Origin: Cercis canadensis
Lineage: Eukaryota; Streptophyta; Magnoliopsida; Fabales; Fabaceae
DNA: 64,000 nt
Reading direction: 5' to 3'
Assembly (NCBI GenBank): GCA_003255065.1
Contig: QAOA01001289.1
Span: 1,158,930-1,222,929, forward strand
Under the pieces are notes generated by a model that saw only the letters and a program-made list of their open reading frames with translations, was not told the DNA's origin and ran no database searches. Below, one piece after another: positions 12,180 through 22,905 of this stretch; positions within the stretch are counted from its first letter, which is position 1, and each line of letters opens with the position of its first letter. A program made the translations under genes and the position numbers.

Positions 12180-13015
12180 AGAATGGCAAGATAGAAGGAG
12201 GAATTCAAATTCGTGTTGTGAATTCCATAAAAGATTATATAGATCTAAGTGAACCCAATCGATACAAAAACATGTGTAAGTGAAAGAGGAAAATGATTAA
12301 GGTAAAAATAATCATGTGTCAACCAAAGAGATATACAAATGAGTGAAACTCATAAAACATGGTGAAAGAGAATCAAATTGAAGCGAGAGATATAAATAGA
12401 GATAACAAAAGCTTACTCATGGCTAAAGATGATAAAGAAGAGCAGAAGCAATCCTCCATCATTGAAATCAATTTTTCTTTTGAAGATAGCATAGATCATG
12501 TTATCTAGCTAGGGCTCAAGGAGTAGAGGTATATATGGTATCTACCAATGACGGGATGGCTATATGATGAAAATTTTGTAATGGAACCTTACCCAAATTG
12601 CATAATCTTCATTGCTTAGGAATGGCAAGATAGAAAGAGAAATTCAAATTCATATTGTGAATTCCATCAAAGATTATACATATAGATCTAGACGAACCTA
12701 ATACAAAAATAAGTGTAAGCGAAAGAGGTAAATCATATAAGGTAAAAATAATCAAATCAATCAAATAGATATACAAATGAGTGAAACTCATAAAACATAG
12801 TGAAAGAGAATCAAATTAAAGCAACAGATCTAGATAAAAATAACAAAAGGTTACCCGTGACTGAAGACGATAAAGCAGAGGAGAAGCAATCCTCCATGAT
12901 TGAAATCAATCTTTCTTTTGAAGACAGTGCATAGATCATGTTATCTAGAGCTCAAGGACTAGAGGCATATATGGTCTACTAGAGACAGGATGACTATATG
13001 ATGAAAATTTTGCAA
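12180..13015. repeat. Direct repeats of a ~400-bp unit
   Basis: Units at about 12180-12590 and 12622-13015 share long stretches (for example GGCAAGATAGAA, then GATATACAAATGAGTGAAAC, then GAAGCAATCCTCCAT). A third partial unit opens the second large duplication copy at about 15687-15880. Noncoding; no tandem minisatellite structure inside the unit. Confidence 0.7.
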
Positions 13016-15535
13016 TGGACAATACTGCCCTTTACAGCGATAACGTTGAGGTTAAGATATGGTCTACCATAGACAGGATGAATATCTATATGGTTAAAAA
13101 TATTGCAATTGAATATATTGTCCTTTTCATCAATAATGTCGAGGTTGAAGGTTTCATAAAATTAAATGGTTATTATATATTTATTTTATAATTTTTATGG
13201 CTATTTTAATCAATTACTGCATTAAGGGTTGGATTTTGTTTTTTCTCTACACAGTTGGTATCCTACTCGGATCGAGCTATTCATTTTGAATATCTATTTA
13301 TCTTTTTATCACCAAATGTGTAAAAATTTAAGTAAAAGTCACTGAAAAATCTCAATAATTTAAGAAATTAATTTAACATGATTAAAATGATCCAGTATGA
13401 GAGGTAAAAAAATTCCGAAATAAAATTTTAGTGCAGCTTCACCATGTAGGACTTTAATTTTAGGTTTATGTCTACAATCATATTCCCTTGAATTTGCTAG
13501 ATTTTCACATTGATTGTGGCAAATTCCATCTTAGCATATATAGCCCGTTTGTGGTGTGAAAACTATGCTGACATTTTTCATCATTTTTCCTTAAGCTAAG
13601 TATCCTTAATGGCGATGATTTACAAAATGTTCAATTTGCAACATATATAGGCCCTTGTTCCACAATAGATTATGGCTCCATGGAAATTTTTTTTTGTTAC
13701 TCCATTTCAAATAAGATAGTTTTCCATATAATGATTGAGTCAAGACCTTATTTAATGTGAAGAAAAAAGAAAAAAATTCACTAGCCGATTTTCATTTAAT
13801 TTTTAAGAAAGAGGAACAGTCTAAGAAACCTTTACAAATAGAAAGACTTTTAAGAACAATTTCACTTAATTTTTAAGAAAAATTTAAATTTTATGGAAAG
13901 AATTTAGTTAATTCATCATTAAATTCTATTGAGATATAATTGATCATTTTTATTTATAAAATATTTTGAAAAATTAATATGTTATCTCAACTCTTAATTA
14001 TTTTTAATGGTTAAGATGCTTGCAACTTCCTCGGGATACACTTTAAATAATTCATACCTTTACTTTTTTATTTTGTAATGATATGGTGATTTTAAGTTGT
14101 GACTTTTTGTAAACTATTCAAATTGAAATAAGGCTTAATATTTTCCTAATGGGAGGCTTTGAATGAGCTTAGGCTCATAGTAGTTAGCACTGGTATTGAG
14201 CTCTCTTAGTTGTTGGTTTCCTTCATGATTTCTATGACAGGAAAAGAAACAAAGCTCCAACAGCTGAAATCAATGAATGAATTTTGACACTCAAAGACGA
14301 AGCTGGATCATCATCACCCTCAACTTGAATTGGGGAGAAACATAACAGAGGTCAAATGTTGATAGATCAACAATCAATTTTCAGCCAATCCATTGTTGCT
14401 TCAACACAAAGTTTATTTTTTTTTATTTTTTTTTTCATTTAGCTGGCAAAATCTCTCTGATTATGATTGTGTGCCTAGAGGGTGAAATTGAGCAACTTAA
14501 TGTGCATAAATTAATGGACAGGTTTCTTGGTTCTTTTTTCTTTCTCCTAATCATAGTAACTACTTGAAATGTTATCAAGATTTTATTAATCTTTGATAGC
14601 ATAATAAGTAACATAAATATACATAATATAGCTAGTAGGAATTCAAATTGTGGTTGTGATTATGGTTCCGTTATGGGAATTGTTAGAAAATGCACTAATA
14701 GAAAAGGGTAATTGAAAAAAAATTACGGTTGTAAGTACTACCGCATCTACATTATTGCATATACAATTGTGATTACAAACAGCATTTAAATCCCTAATAG
14801 CTAGGAATTGATTTCAAACTGGTGGATATTTCAAGAGAGTGCATGCAAACACTCAAACATCGATTGAAACAAGACATAAATAAAGGAACAAGAAGACCCC
14901 TTTTATCACATCCCAGAGCACAGAATTTCTCACAACTTCGTCTTTTGCCACAAAGGAGGATCATGTCAGGGAATAGTGGCTATCTGAGTGGAAGTAGAGG
15001 TTTTTGAAGAAAGCTGTGAAGAGAGTCTACAGTTTGCACTTCATTTTGCATAAGTATGACCAAGACAAACATTGGAAGACTAAATTTTCACCCATAATTT
15101 TCTGTTAAAAGTTTTTGCTGAACAAGTTCAATGTGCTGCCACAATTTTCTCCTGCTATATTTACACTTTCAAGTTTTTTTTTTTTTCTACATTAACTTTT
15201 CGAATAGTTTTAGTGTGAATGAAATAAATGGCTTTTAGCTATCATAAAAATCTAATTAATTAATTTTTTTAGAAACACTTTACTATGACATGACCCTTTA
15301 TGTCACGTTTAATTGCCCCATCACGATATCAATTAGCCAATTTAGAATTTTGGATTAGTTAGTCCTGTACAGATTAAATATATTTTTTTCTATTTTAATG
15401 TATAAAATGAAAAATAAAATATTCTCATGATGACAATACTAGATCTCTGTTATATATTCATTTTGGAAGAAAGTTATTTCCAAGTTCTATAACTATGAAG
15501 AAAAAACACGTCAGTGTTAAAGGAATAGGAGTTCT
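12838..15535. repeat. Tandem segmental duplication, copy 1
   Basis: Collinear with 15693-18285 over its whole length with many small indels and substitutions. Shared landmarks in order: the GATGATTTA/Caatgttcaa region with the ACAATAGATTA motif, the GAGCTTAGGCTCATAG block at 14164, the six-cysteine peptide remnant, and the end near GTGTTAAAGGAATAG. It retains the empty site of the MITE found in copy 2 (near 14120-14130). Apart from the peptide remnant I see no gene. Confidence 0.8.
14794..15044 (-). pseudogene. Decayed six-cysteine secreted peptide gene, copy 1 (thionin-like)
   Basis: Minus strand. A start at 15044 opens MKCKL but hits TAG at once. In another frame, downstream, is an open stretch with cysteines spaced C-x3-C-x3-C-x12-C-x3-C-x3-C, ending at TAG 14794-14796. 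The same six-cysteine spacing is kept in the second copy near 17.6 kb, although the copies differ at many bases, which argues that it was once coding. The spacing resembles plant thionin-like peptides, but I cannot name a family member. The signal-peptide part and the cysteine part are in different frames, so either a frameshift or an unrecognised intron separates them. Confidence 0.45.
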
Positions 15536-16941
15536 AAGTAAGGGGTTCCCACAAGTGATATGCCAACAAAACCAAGTCACTTCAGGAATTTCCTTTCTGC
15601 TGTAATTTGAAGCTTGTGTGCTTGCATGCATGGTTATGAGGTAGTCAACTTAATTAACCTTCCATGTAACTTGTAGAACTATGGCTGAATAGGGATAACA
15701 AAAGCTTATCCATGGCTGAAGATGATAAAGAAGAGGAGAACCAATCCTCCATGATTGAAATCATTTTTTCTTTTGAAGATAGGATAGATCACATTATCTA
15801 GGGCTCAAGGAGTAGAGATATATATGGTATACCAAATATAGGATGGCTCTATGATGAAAATTTTGTAATGGATTACACTTTCCCTTACGTATGGCGATAA
15901 TATCGAAGTTAGGATATATGATCTACTAAAGACAAGATGGATATATGAGTAAAATTTTACAATGGACTATATTGTTTTTTTTTGTCGATAATTTTGAGGA
16001 TCAAGGTTTCATAAAATTAAACGGTTATACATTTATTTTTATCGCTATTTAATCAATTACTACGTTAAGGGTTGATTTTCTTTCCCCTCTACACAGGTAG
16101 TATCCTACTCAAAGCTATTCATTTTGAATATCTATTTTTTTTTTATCACCAAATGTGCAAAAATTTAAGTAAAAGTCACTGAAAAATCTCAATAATTCAA
16201 GAAGTTAATTTAACATGATTAAAAATTTAAAGTGATCCATCAAGAGAGGCAACAAAATTCCTTAATAAAATTTTAGTAAAGCTTCACCATGTAGGACTTT
16301 AATTTTAGGTTATATCTACGATCATATTCCCTTGATTTTGCTAGATTTTCACATTGATGGTGACAAATTTTATCTTAGCATAGCTTCTTTCTGGTGTGTA
16401 TTTAGATTTTTCATCATTTTTCTTTAAGCTAATTTAGAATCCTTAGGGATGATTTATTAAATATTCAATCTCTTCAACATGGGCTCTTGTTCCACAATAG
16501 ATTAGGCCTCCATGGAGAAAAAGTGTTTGGTTACTCCATTTTGAAAAATATAGTTTTTAATATATATAATGATTGAGTCGATACCTTATTTAATGTGAAG
16601 AAAAAATAAAACTTTCACTAATAGATTTTCATTCAATTTTTAAGAAAGAGAAAAAAACCTAAGAAATCTTTACCATAAAGAGACTTAAAAATTAAAGTTT
16701 ATGAAAATAATTTAATTCGTTATTAAATGCTATTGAGATATAATTGGTAAGTTTTATAATTTATCATTATTTATTAAATATTTAAAAAAAGAATATGTAA
16801 TGATCTCAACTCTTAATTTTTTTACTGGCTAAAGATGCTCACATTTTCTTCTCACACTGCACTTTAGACAATTCATATCCTTTCTTTTTTATTTTAGAGG
16901 TTTCAACTTGTGATATTTTGTAAATTATCCAAATTAAAATA

Positions 16942-17125
16942 GCAAGCCGTTATTTATATATTTAATTTTATTAACGTCACTTTATTTAATGTCTAAATAT
17001 AATATAGACTAATTTATCCTCATTTAATATAGAAAGTTTAGTCAAAATTAAAAAATTTCCATATTAATTGAGGATAATTTAGTCTATAGACATTAGCAAA
17101 ATAAAATGTATAAATAACGGCTCCC
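16942..17125. mobile_element. 184-bp MITE with 8-bp target-site duplication
   Basis: Terminal inverted repeats share AGCCGTTATTTATA at the left and its complement at the right; TTAAAATA flanks it on both sides (16934-16941 and 17126-17133). The paralogous copy 1 of the large duplication carries the unoccupied site (near 14125) reading directly from the AAATA flank into AGGCTTAAT. The internal sequence is AT-rich and itself largely palindromic. The 8-bp duplication fits hAT-type transposition; Mutator-type MITEs usually give 9 bp, so the superfamily is tentative. Confidence 0.85.
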
Positions 17126-17519
17126 TTAAAATAAGGCTTAATATTTTCATAATGCCTCCCTCTGAATGAGCTTACGCTCATAGCAGTTAGCTCTGGTATT
17201 GAGCTCTCTTAATTGCTGGTTTACTTCATGATTTCCATGAGACAAGGAAAGGAAATAAACCTTCAACAGCTAAAATCAAGGCTCGAAAGCCAAGTGAAGG
17301 TATCCAAGAATTACATATGATAGCATAGTAAGTAATACAAATATACATAATATAGCTATTAGGAATTCAGATTGTGGTTGTGATTACAGTTTCGTTCTGG
17401 GAATTGTTAAAACTTGTATAAAGAAGGGCAATTGAGAAAAACTGCGGTTGCAGACACCACAATATCTGCAATATTGCATATACAATTGTGATTGCAAAAC
17501 ACATTCAAATCCCTAATAG

Positions 17520-17767
17520 CTATGAATTGATGTCAAACTGGTGGAATTCGGGAGAGTACATGCAGTTGCTAAAACAATTATTTCAACAATACTCATACAT
17601 AGGAACAATAAGACCCCTTCTATCACATCCCAGAGCACAGTATTTCTGACAACTTCGTCTTTTGCTATAAAGGACTGTCATGTCAGGGAATAGTGGATAT
17701 CTGAGTGGAAGTATAGGTTTTTGAAGATGAAGAAAGCTACGAAGAGAGTATGCAGTTTGCACTTCAT
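17520..17767 (-). pseudogene. Decayed six-cysteine secreted peptide gene, copy 2 (thionin-like)
   Basis: Minus strand, paralog of 14794-15044. The start at 17767 gives a hydrophobic signal-peptide-like beginning (MKCKLHTLFVAFFIF). The cysteine region is in another frame and repeats the spacing C-x3-C-x3-C-x12-C-x3-C-x3-C, but has TGA at 17583-17585 immediately after the fourth cysteine where copy 1 has Phe. Basic residues (KRRS, DRRG) surround the first cysteines. Both the signal-like start and the cysteine spacing suggest an ancestral small secreted peptide; the present copy looks non-functional. Confidence 0.45.
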
Positions 17768-18292
17768 TTAGCATAAGCATACCAAGACAAATAATGGAAG
17801 CATAATTTTTTTATCTGAATTTCACTCTGTTAAAAGTTTTTGCTGAACAAGTTGAATGTGCCGCCACAATTTTATCTTGCTATATTTGTACACATCGTTT
17901 GAACACTAACAATGTACCCCTTCAAGTTTTTTTTTTTTTTTTTCCTATATTAACTTTTCGAATAGTTTTAGTGAGGATGAAGTAAATGGCTTTTAGCTAT
18001 CATAAAATAAAATTCTAATTAATTTATTTTTTAAAAAATATGACCCTTTATGTAATGTTTTATTGTCCCATCATGATAACAATTAGATAATTTGAAATTT
18101 TGGATTATTTTTTCGTGTAAAGATTACTTTTTTTTTCCTATTTTAATGTATAAAATGAAAAAATAAAATATATTCATGAAGACAATACTCTCTATTATAT
18201 AATTCATTTGATTAAATAATATAGGAAAAAGTTATTCACAGAAACCATGAAGAAAAATCAGTTAAGTGCTAAAGGAATTGAAGTTCCAAAAA

Positions 18293-18313
18293 AGTGCCTG
18301 GTACACAGGCACT
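18293..18313. repeat. Short perfect hairpin at the edge of duplication copy 2
   Basis: Arms AGTGCCTG and CAGGCACT with a 5-nt loop, just where homology between the two large duplication copies ends. It could be an element terminus or a stem-loop; no partner found. Confidence 0.4.
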
Positions 18314-18394
18314 GATTAAAATATTTTTTATTACTGTTTATATTTAAATATAATAATTACATACTAAACAAAATAATCACATATTTTATTCATG

Positions 18395-18402
<8 letters not shown>

Positions 18403-18433
<31 letters not shown>
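18403..18433. repeat. (AT)n microsatellite
   Basis: Uninterrupted alternating AT tract of about 31 bp. Confidence 0.9.
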
Positions 18434-18438
<5 letters not shown>

Positions 18439-18588
18439 ACTACATCTTCTTTTGAGGATTGCTCAAAGCTATATGTCGGAGATAGTATGAAGTTAGCCTC
18501 CACATTTCAAAAAAGTTTACCAAATTATGTGATTAGCCCTCCACTGTCTTTGACCTTTTATTAAGTTATTTTTAAATTTACCACTAGT

Positions 18589-19181
18589 CTAGAGGATAAT
18601 TGAGATAATGAAATATTTGTGTTGGCTTGTATTATTGCTAATAGAAGCATGAACACGACCAAAAGTTTTGAAATAGTCTCCTTGTGCAATTGCTTTCCAT
18701 TACCAAACTCACTCATTTTCATGTGTCTTTATATGTAGAAGTTAAACCCACTATAAAAGCAATTCTTTTTTTTTTTTTTTAAAAAAAAGGAGAAGCAACT
18801 TTTGGTCCTTGTTTAAAGAAAAAGAATGCATTGAAATCAAGTCTCTTGGCGAAACATAGGGGACTTTATACAACAAAATTAAAATACAGTTAATGTAATT
18901 AAATATGCTTGATGTTGAAAGCTAGTACAAATTTGCTTACTTATGGTGTTTTAATTTACAATTTTTTTTTATCTTTTTTTTTTCTTGGAAAGCTTTGATT
19001 TATCATCATTAAAATACAGTTAATGTAATTAGAGAATATAAAGACACACATGAAAATTATTGAGTTTGGCAATAGAAAGCAATTGGACAAGGAGACTATT
19101 TCAAAACTTTTGGTCGTGTTCATGCTTCTATTAGCAATAATACAAGCCAACACAAATATTTCATTATCTCAATTATCCTAT
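18589..19181. mobile_element. Inverted-repeat element with ~147-bp arms
   Basis: The left arm at 18589-18735 and the right arm at 19034-19181 are inverted copies with only a few differences (shared block GCATGAACACGACCAAAAG). About 298 bp of AT-rich sequence lies between. REM pseudogene homology starts within a few bases of the right end, so the element probably inserted into, or captured the edge of, a REM copy. No transposase and no clear target-site duplication. Confidence 0.7.
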
Positions 19182-19183
19182 AT

Positions 19184-19890
19184 GCCCATGATCTAGAGAG
19201 TAATAGCTAGCAAATTCTTTCCAACTCTTTTCAAGCCAAATCTCACAGTCATGTTTTGTCCAATATACTTTCCATTCAATGCCATCCGGAGGCTTGAGAA
19301 ACACTGGGTTTGATAGACAAAATCTCCATATTTCATTGTAAAATTGCTTGGAATCCTCTGTGAATTGTTTGTATGCAATAACAAAGTTCATAAACCTAAC
19401 AGAGAAATAATTATAGCACTCAAAGATGTAGTCACTTGACATGTTTTTCCTAATCATTGATATCTGTAGCTTTCTGGCTTTTGCTATTTCAAGTATTAGA
19501 CTTTGCTTAAGATCCAGTCATGAGTCCAAATTACTAGTATAAGTATGATAAATACATATAGATCCTGGAGTTATCCAATTGCCTTCAATGCTAAAGGACT
19601 TAAAAGCCTTCATCCAGTAGAACCATGTTACTGAAGAAGTAAGAAGGGTATAAACTAATCCAACATATGAAGAAAAAATGTTCCTGGTTCAGTACAGCAT
19701 TCTCCTCATAACAGTAAAAATCCAAAGAACAAAAAATGTGAGAGCCATAATAAGAACGAGAAATCCCATGGTATTTGATATAATAGCTAATATCTGAAGG
19801 AAAGCAAGGGATAAGAAATGGATACTTACAAGCATTCCATCTCAAAGAATACATCTGAGAAAGATCTTAAAGAAAGTGATAGAATTGGAC
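19184..19890 (-). pseudogene. REM B3 pseudogene C2 (partial)
   Basis: Exon-1-like segment (about 19890-19830) encodes SITFFKIFLRCIL followed by an in-frame TGA and a normal GT donor. The exon-2-like segment starts at 19357 after an AG and encodes RIPSNFTMKYG, then shifts frame before NPVFLKPPDG and WKVYWTKHD. Homology ends abruptly near 19184, next to the inverted-repeat element. Only the first B3 unit is represented. Clearly dead. Confidence 0.8.
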
Positions 19891-19924
19891 TGGCATTGTC
19901 ACGGTAGATGTAAAAGTTTAACTG

Positions 19925-20946
19925 AATCATCACGCCAAATATGAGTACCTCAAAATTAGATACTCCTTCATATTTGAACAACACTAAATATCCATGATCT
20001 TGAGAGTAAGATCTAGAAAATTCCTTCCAACCCTTTTGAAAGCAAACCTCGCTATCATGTTTTGTCTAATATACTTTCCGTTTACTGCCATCTGGAGGCT
20101 TGAGAAACACTGGGTTTGGCAAACCACCCCCATATTTCCTTGTAAAATTGCTTGAACTACTCTGTACTAAATAATGTGCAGTTAGAATACAATATAAATT
20201 GCATAAAAGTAACCGAGAAATATAAACTACACTTAATAAGGACAAGACCACGCTGATCCAGTAGTTATTTCAGACACATGGCCTTCTAAAATTTTATCAC
20301 CTACAGGCACAAAGCCTTTAGATTCACTCATGGGTTCAAATTAGCTCTCAGTCCCCACTTAAAAATCAACTATATAAGCATGTCATGGAACCCTAAGAGC
20401 AGTAGTGGGGTGCATCAACAATAAACCTTAGTGAGTGGCCTGTAGGGCAATTCCTGTCACAAAATTGGAGTGCCACGGCTGGAACCCATGACCCTACCAT
20501 ATATAATGAAGCCTGGCTTCCTACCACTAAGCCAATCCCGCAAGGGGCATAAATTAGCTCATACTTATCAAGTATATTGACGATGTTTAAAATTAACAGT
20601 GGTCTCTAAAAAATGTGTCCAAAGCTTCATCCATTTTCTATGAAGTAGTATAAAAGGTGTAAAGTGTAAAGTAGCCATACATAAATGATCCTGTTTCTAA
20701 ATAGCCATTACTGCAAACTTTCTGTTCATTACAGAACGTTCTCAATGAACAATGAGAAATCTGACTCAGAGGGCCATGTATTTGATATAACATTGTAAAA
20801 AAGAGGGGGAAGAAAATAAAGAGAGGGAGAAGGATAGGAATACTTGCAAGCTTTCTATCACGAAGAATACATTTAAGAATAATTTTAAAGAAATGAACAG
20901 AATTGGGTGGAAGATGGCACTGGCCCCGGTGACCACTAGGAGTCAT
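19925..20946 (-). pseudogene. REM B3 pseudogene C1 (partial)
   Basis: Exon 1 (20946-20848) reads openly for 33 codons with a longer N-terminus than gene A, ending in ILRDRKL. Its donor is GC (GCAAGTA) instead of GT. Exon 2 starts at 20161 and encodes SSSSNFTRKYG and NPVFLKPPDG, then TAG at 20066-20068 where gene B has Trp. Sequence after EVLIFGV loses homology and runs into pseudogene C2. Its intron carries the SINE at 20348-20550. It lies head-to-tail with C2, showing that the REM cluster grew by tandem duplication. Confidence 0.85.
20348..20550 (-). mobile_element. tRNA-derived SINE
   Basis: On the minus strand the first part has an RNA polymerase III A box (TGGCTTAGTGG) and, about 45 nt later, a B box (GGTTCCAGCC) in tRNA-like order. 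Both sides carry the 10-bp target-site duplication AAATTAGCTC (20338-20347 and 20551-20560). Length about 203 bp with a non-tRNA 3' body. It sits in the intron of REM pseudogene C1. The family cannot be named without a database. Confidence 0.8.
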
Positions 20947-21216
20947 GAGATGGTTCTGAAATTGGGAAGCTCTGTGTCTCACCACTTTTTGGCTGAGCAA
21001 ATAGTACAAGTAAGGCTACTGTATAAGAAAAATAAAAAAGAGAAATTTATAAATATTATAATATAAAGCAAAAAATATAGCTAAAAAGTCCTGTCATGTG
21101 TCTCATTTAAGCTCTCCTTCTACCAAAGCCTCGGAATTCTCCTCTTCCATTAATTGATTGTGCAGGTGAAGAATTGTAAAACAAATATTATGACTGAAAA
21201 GTATAGCCATGTCTCT

Positions 21217-22653
21217 TGTTGAGTGAGTTTTATATCCACTCTTTAGGTATCTTTTACTTAATTATTTGGTCGTTTATTGAGATTTATTGCCATCTAATGG
21301 GTTGTTTATGTTACTTCATAGGTTTAAATGGAAATTCATGGGTTTCATGTTCTGATGTGAAGAAATGAAAAATTTGGAAAGATTTGGAATAGAAAGCAAG
21401 GGCTACTGCCCTTGAAACCAAGAGTTGTTGCTCCTGTAGCATTAAAGTGTAAAGCCCCTGACAGAGCTCAAGCGCTTCTGCGCTTGAAAAGCAGAGCAGC
21501 AGCCCCAGTGACAAAGTTTTTCAGCCTTCCAACTAGAGACAAAGAGCTGCTGCGCCAAAAAAGAAGAGCTGCAGTGCCCAAACCCCATTCTGACCCGAGA
21601 GCAAGCGTCGCAGTGCTCAACAGCAAGAGCCACAACGCCCATTTGTGAAGATTTTGGTCTTTTATCCAGAAAGCAAGGGCCACTGCGCTGAAAATCAGGA
21701 GCCACAGTGCCCGAGCAAGAATTCTTATAGACATGTCTTTATTTCCTAGTTTTTTAGGGCTTTTGTGAAGGAGTATAAATAAGGACTTCTAGGATAGATT
21801 AGGGATTCTATTCTGGACTCTTTGGAGGCAAGGAAGGAGAGCAAAAACAAGGATTTGAGAAGGGCAACTGGGACAGTAGATTGGTGGCTTCTCTTTAGAG
21901 TTTTTATTATTCTTCCCTGTGACTGATGTCTAGATTTTACTTAATCATGTTCTGACCTTATGCTATGAACTAATCTCTTATCTAGGGCTACGATGTAGCC
22001 TAATTATGAATAGTTGTAGTTTCTTGTGAAATTAATTTAAGGTTTATCTTTTCTAATTGAGTGTTTATCTCTGATCTTTATGCTTCTAATTGCTTGATCA
22101 CCAATTAGTTGATAAGTTAATCACAATGAGACCGGAAGGAGATTTGTGTGTCTAGTTCATTGGGATAAATATCATAGGTTGCATGTAGGATAAGAATATA
22201 CTTCTATGGCTTATGTAGCTATTTAAAAAGAACCAAAGAATTAATTGAATTTCTAAGTTATTCGCAATTCACATAGGAATATAGTGGGTTCATAACTTAG
22301 AAATATTTTTGTCTGACCTTGGGAAAGGCTAATAAATAATTTAGGGTTCTTGGATAGCAATTAAGAAGATAAATAGATATTAATGACATGAGGAATAAAA
22401 ACTGAGATTAATTAAGGTGAAATCGGAGTCCTAGGCTTTTCTTTCTTGATTAATTCATCATTTTATCTATTTTTCTTATTTTCAGTTTATTTAAAGTTCT
22501 ATCTTAAAATTCTCCATAGTCGTTGATTAGATAAAATTGAGATTAACCCAATTTCGGTAGTTGATGACATTAGTTCTCATGGGAACAATAACTCACTCTC
22601 ATTGTATTACTTGGAAATGATAACGTGCATATGCATTAGAGTTTTACACAACA
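21217..22653 (+). repeat. 5' LTR of element 1
   Basis: 1,437 bp, TG...CA. It contains a GC-rich block (about 21400-21720) with repeated GCAGAGC/AGCAAG(C/A)G-type words, followed by a TATAAATAA box near 21766 and a long AT-rich remainder. Open frames through the GC-rich block are not genes. Confidence 0.9.
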
Positions 22654-22659
22654 AGTTTT

Positions 22660-22677
22660 TGACATTGTTGCCAGGGA
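22660..22677 (+). other. Primer-binding site of element 1 (tRNA-Asp type, decayed)
   Basis: TGACATTGTTGCCAGGGA, six bases after the LTR, aligns with the Athila-type site complementary to the 3' end of tRNA-Asp (TGGCGCCGTTGCCGGGGA). All five mismatches are G-to-A or C-to-T transitions. Confidence 0.7.
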
Positions 22678-22905
22678 CTAATTTGTTATTAATATTGATA
22701 CTCAATAATCTCTATTTTAGTCTAATCGTTTATTTTTCAAAGATTTATTTAATTGTTGTACTTTCTGAGACTTTCAGGAGTTTTCTTTTGGTGTATGAGA
22801 AATTCCTGATGCAGTTCCCTAATCCTATTTGATTCTGAGATAGAGAAGACCTGTTGAAAGAATAGAAAGGAGATAAGAGAGTCGACCATAATTTTGACAG
22901 ACACA

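Larger units (their letters stand above)
15693..18285. repeat. Tandem segmental duplication, copy 2
   Basis: Second copy of the 12838-15535 segment, offset about 2.75-2.86 kb, same orientation. It differs by an inserted 184-bp MITE (16942-17125) and scattered indels, so the duplication predates the MITE insertion. Confidence 0.8.

Noticed and set aside
11848..12252. 134-codon plus-strand frame
   Set aside because: Antisense to the hAT transposase remnant, which has clear family motifs on the minus strand.
20461..20550. A genuine tRNA gene
   Set aside because: A and B boxes are present, but the arms do not form a proper acceptor stem or anticodon loop, and a 10-bp target-site duplication flanks a 203-bp unit; a SINE explains it better.
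21412..21734. Alanine- and arginine-rich frames on both strands
   Set aside because: They lie in the repeated GC-rich block of an LTR; the same block in the 3' LTR gives different broken frames.
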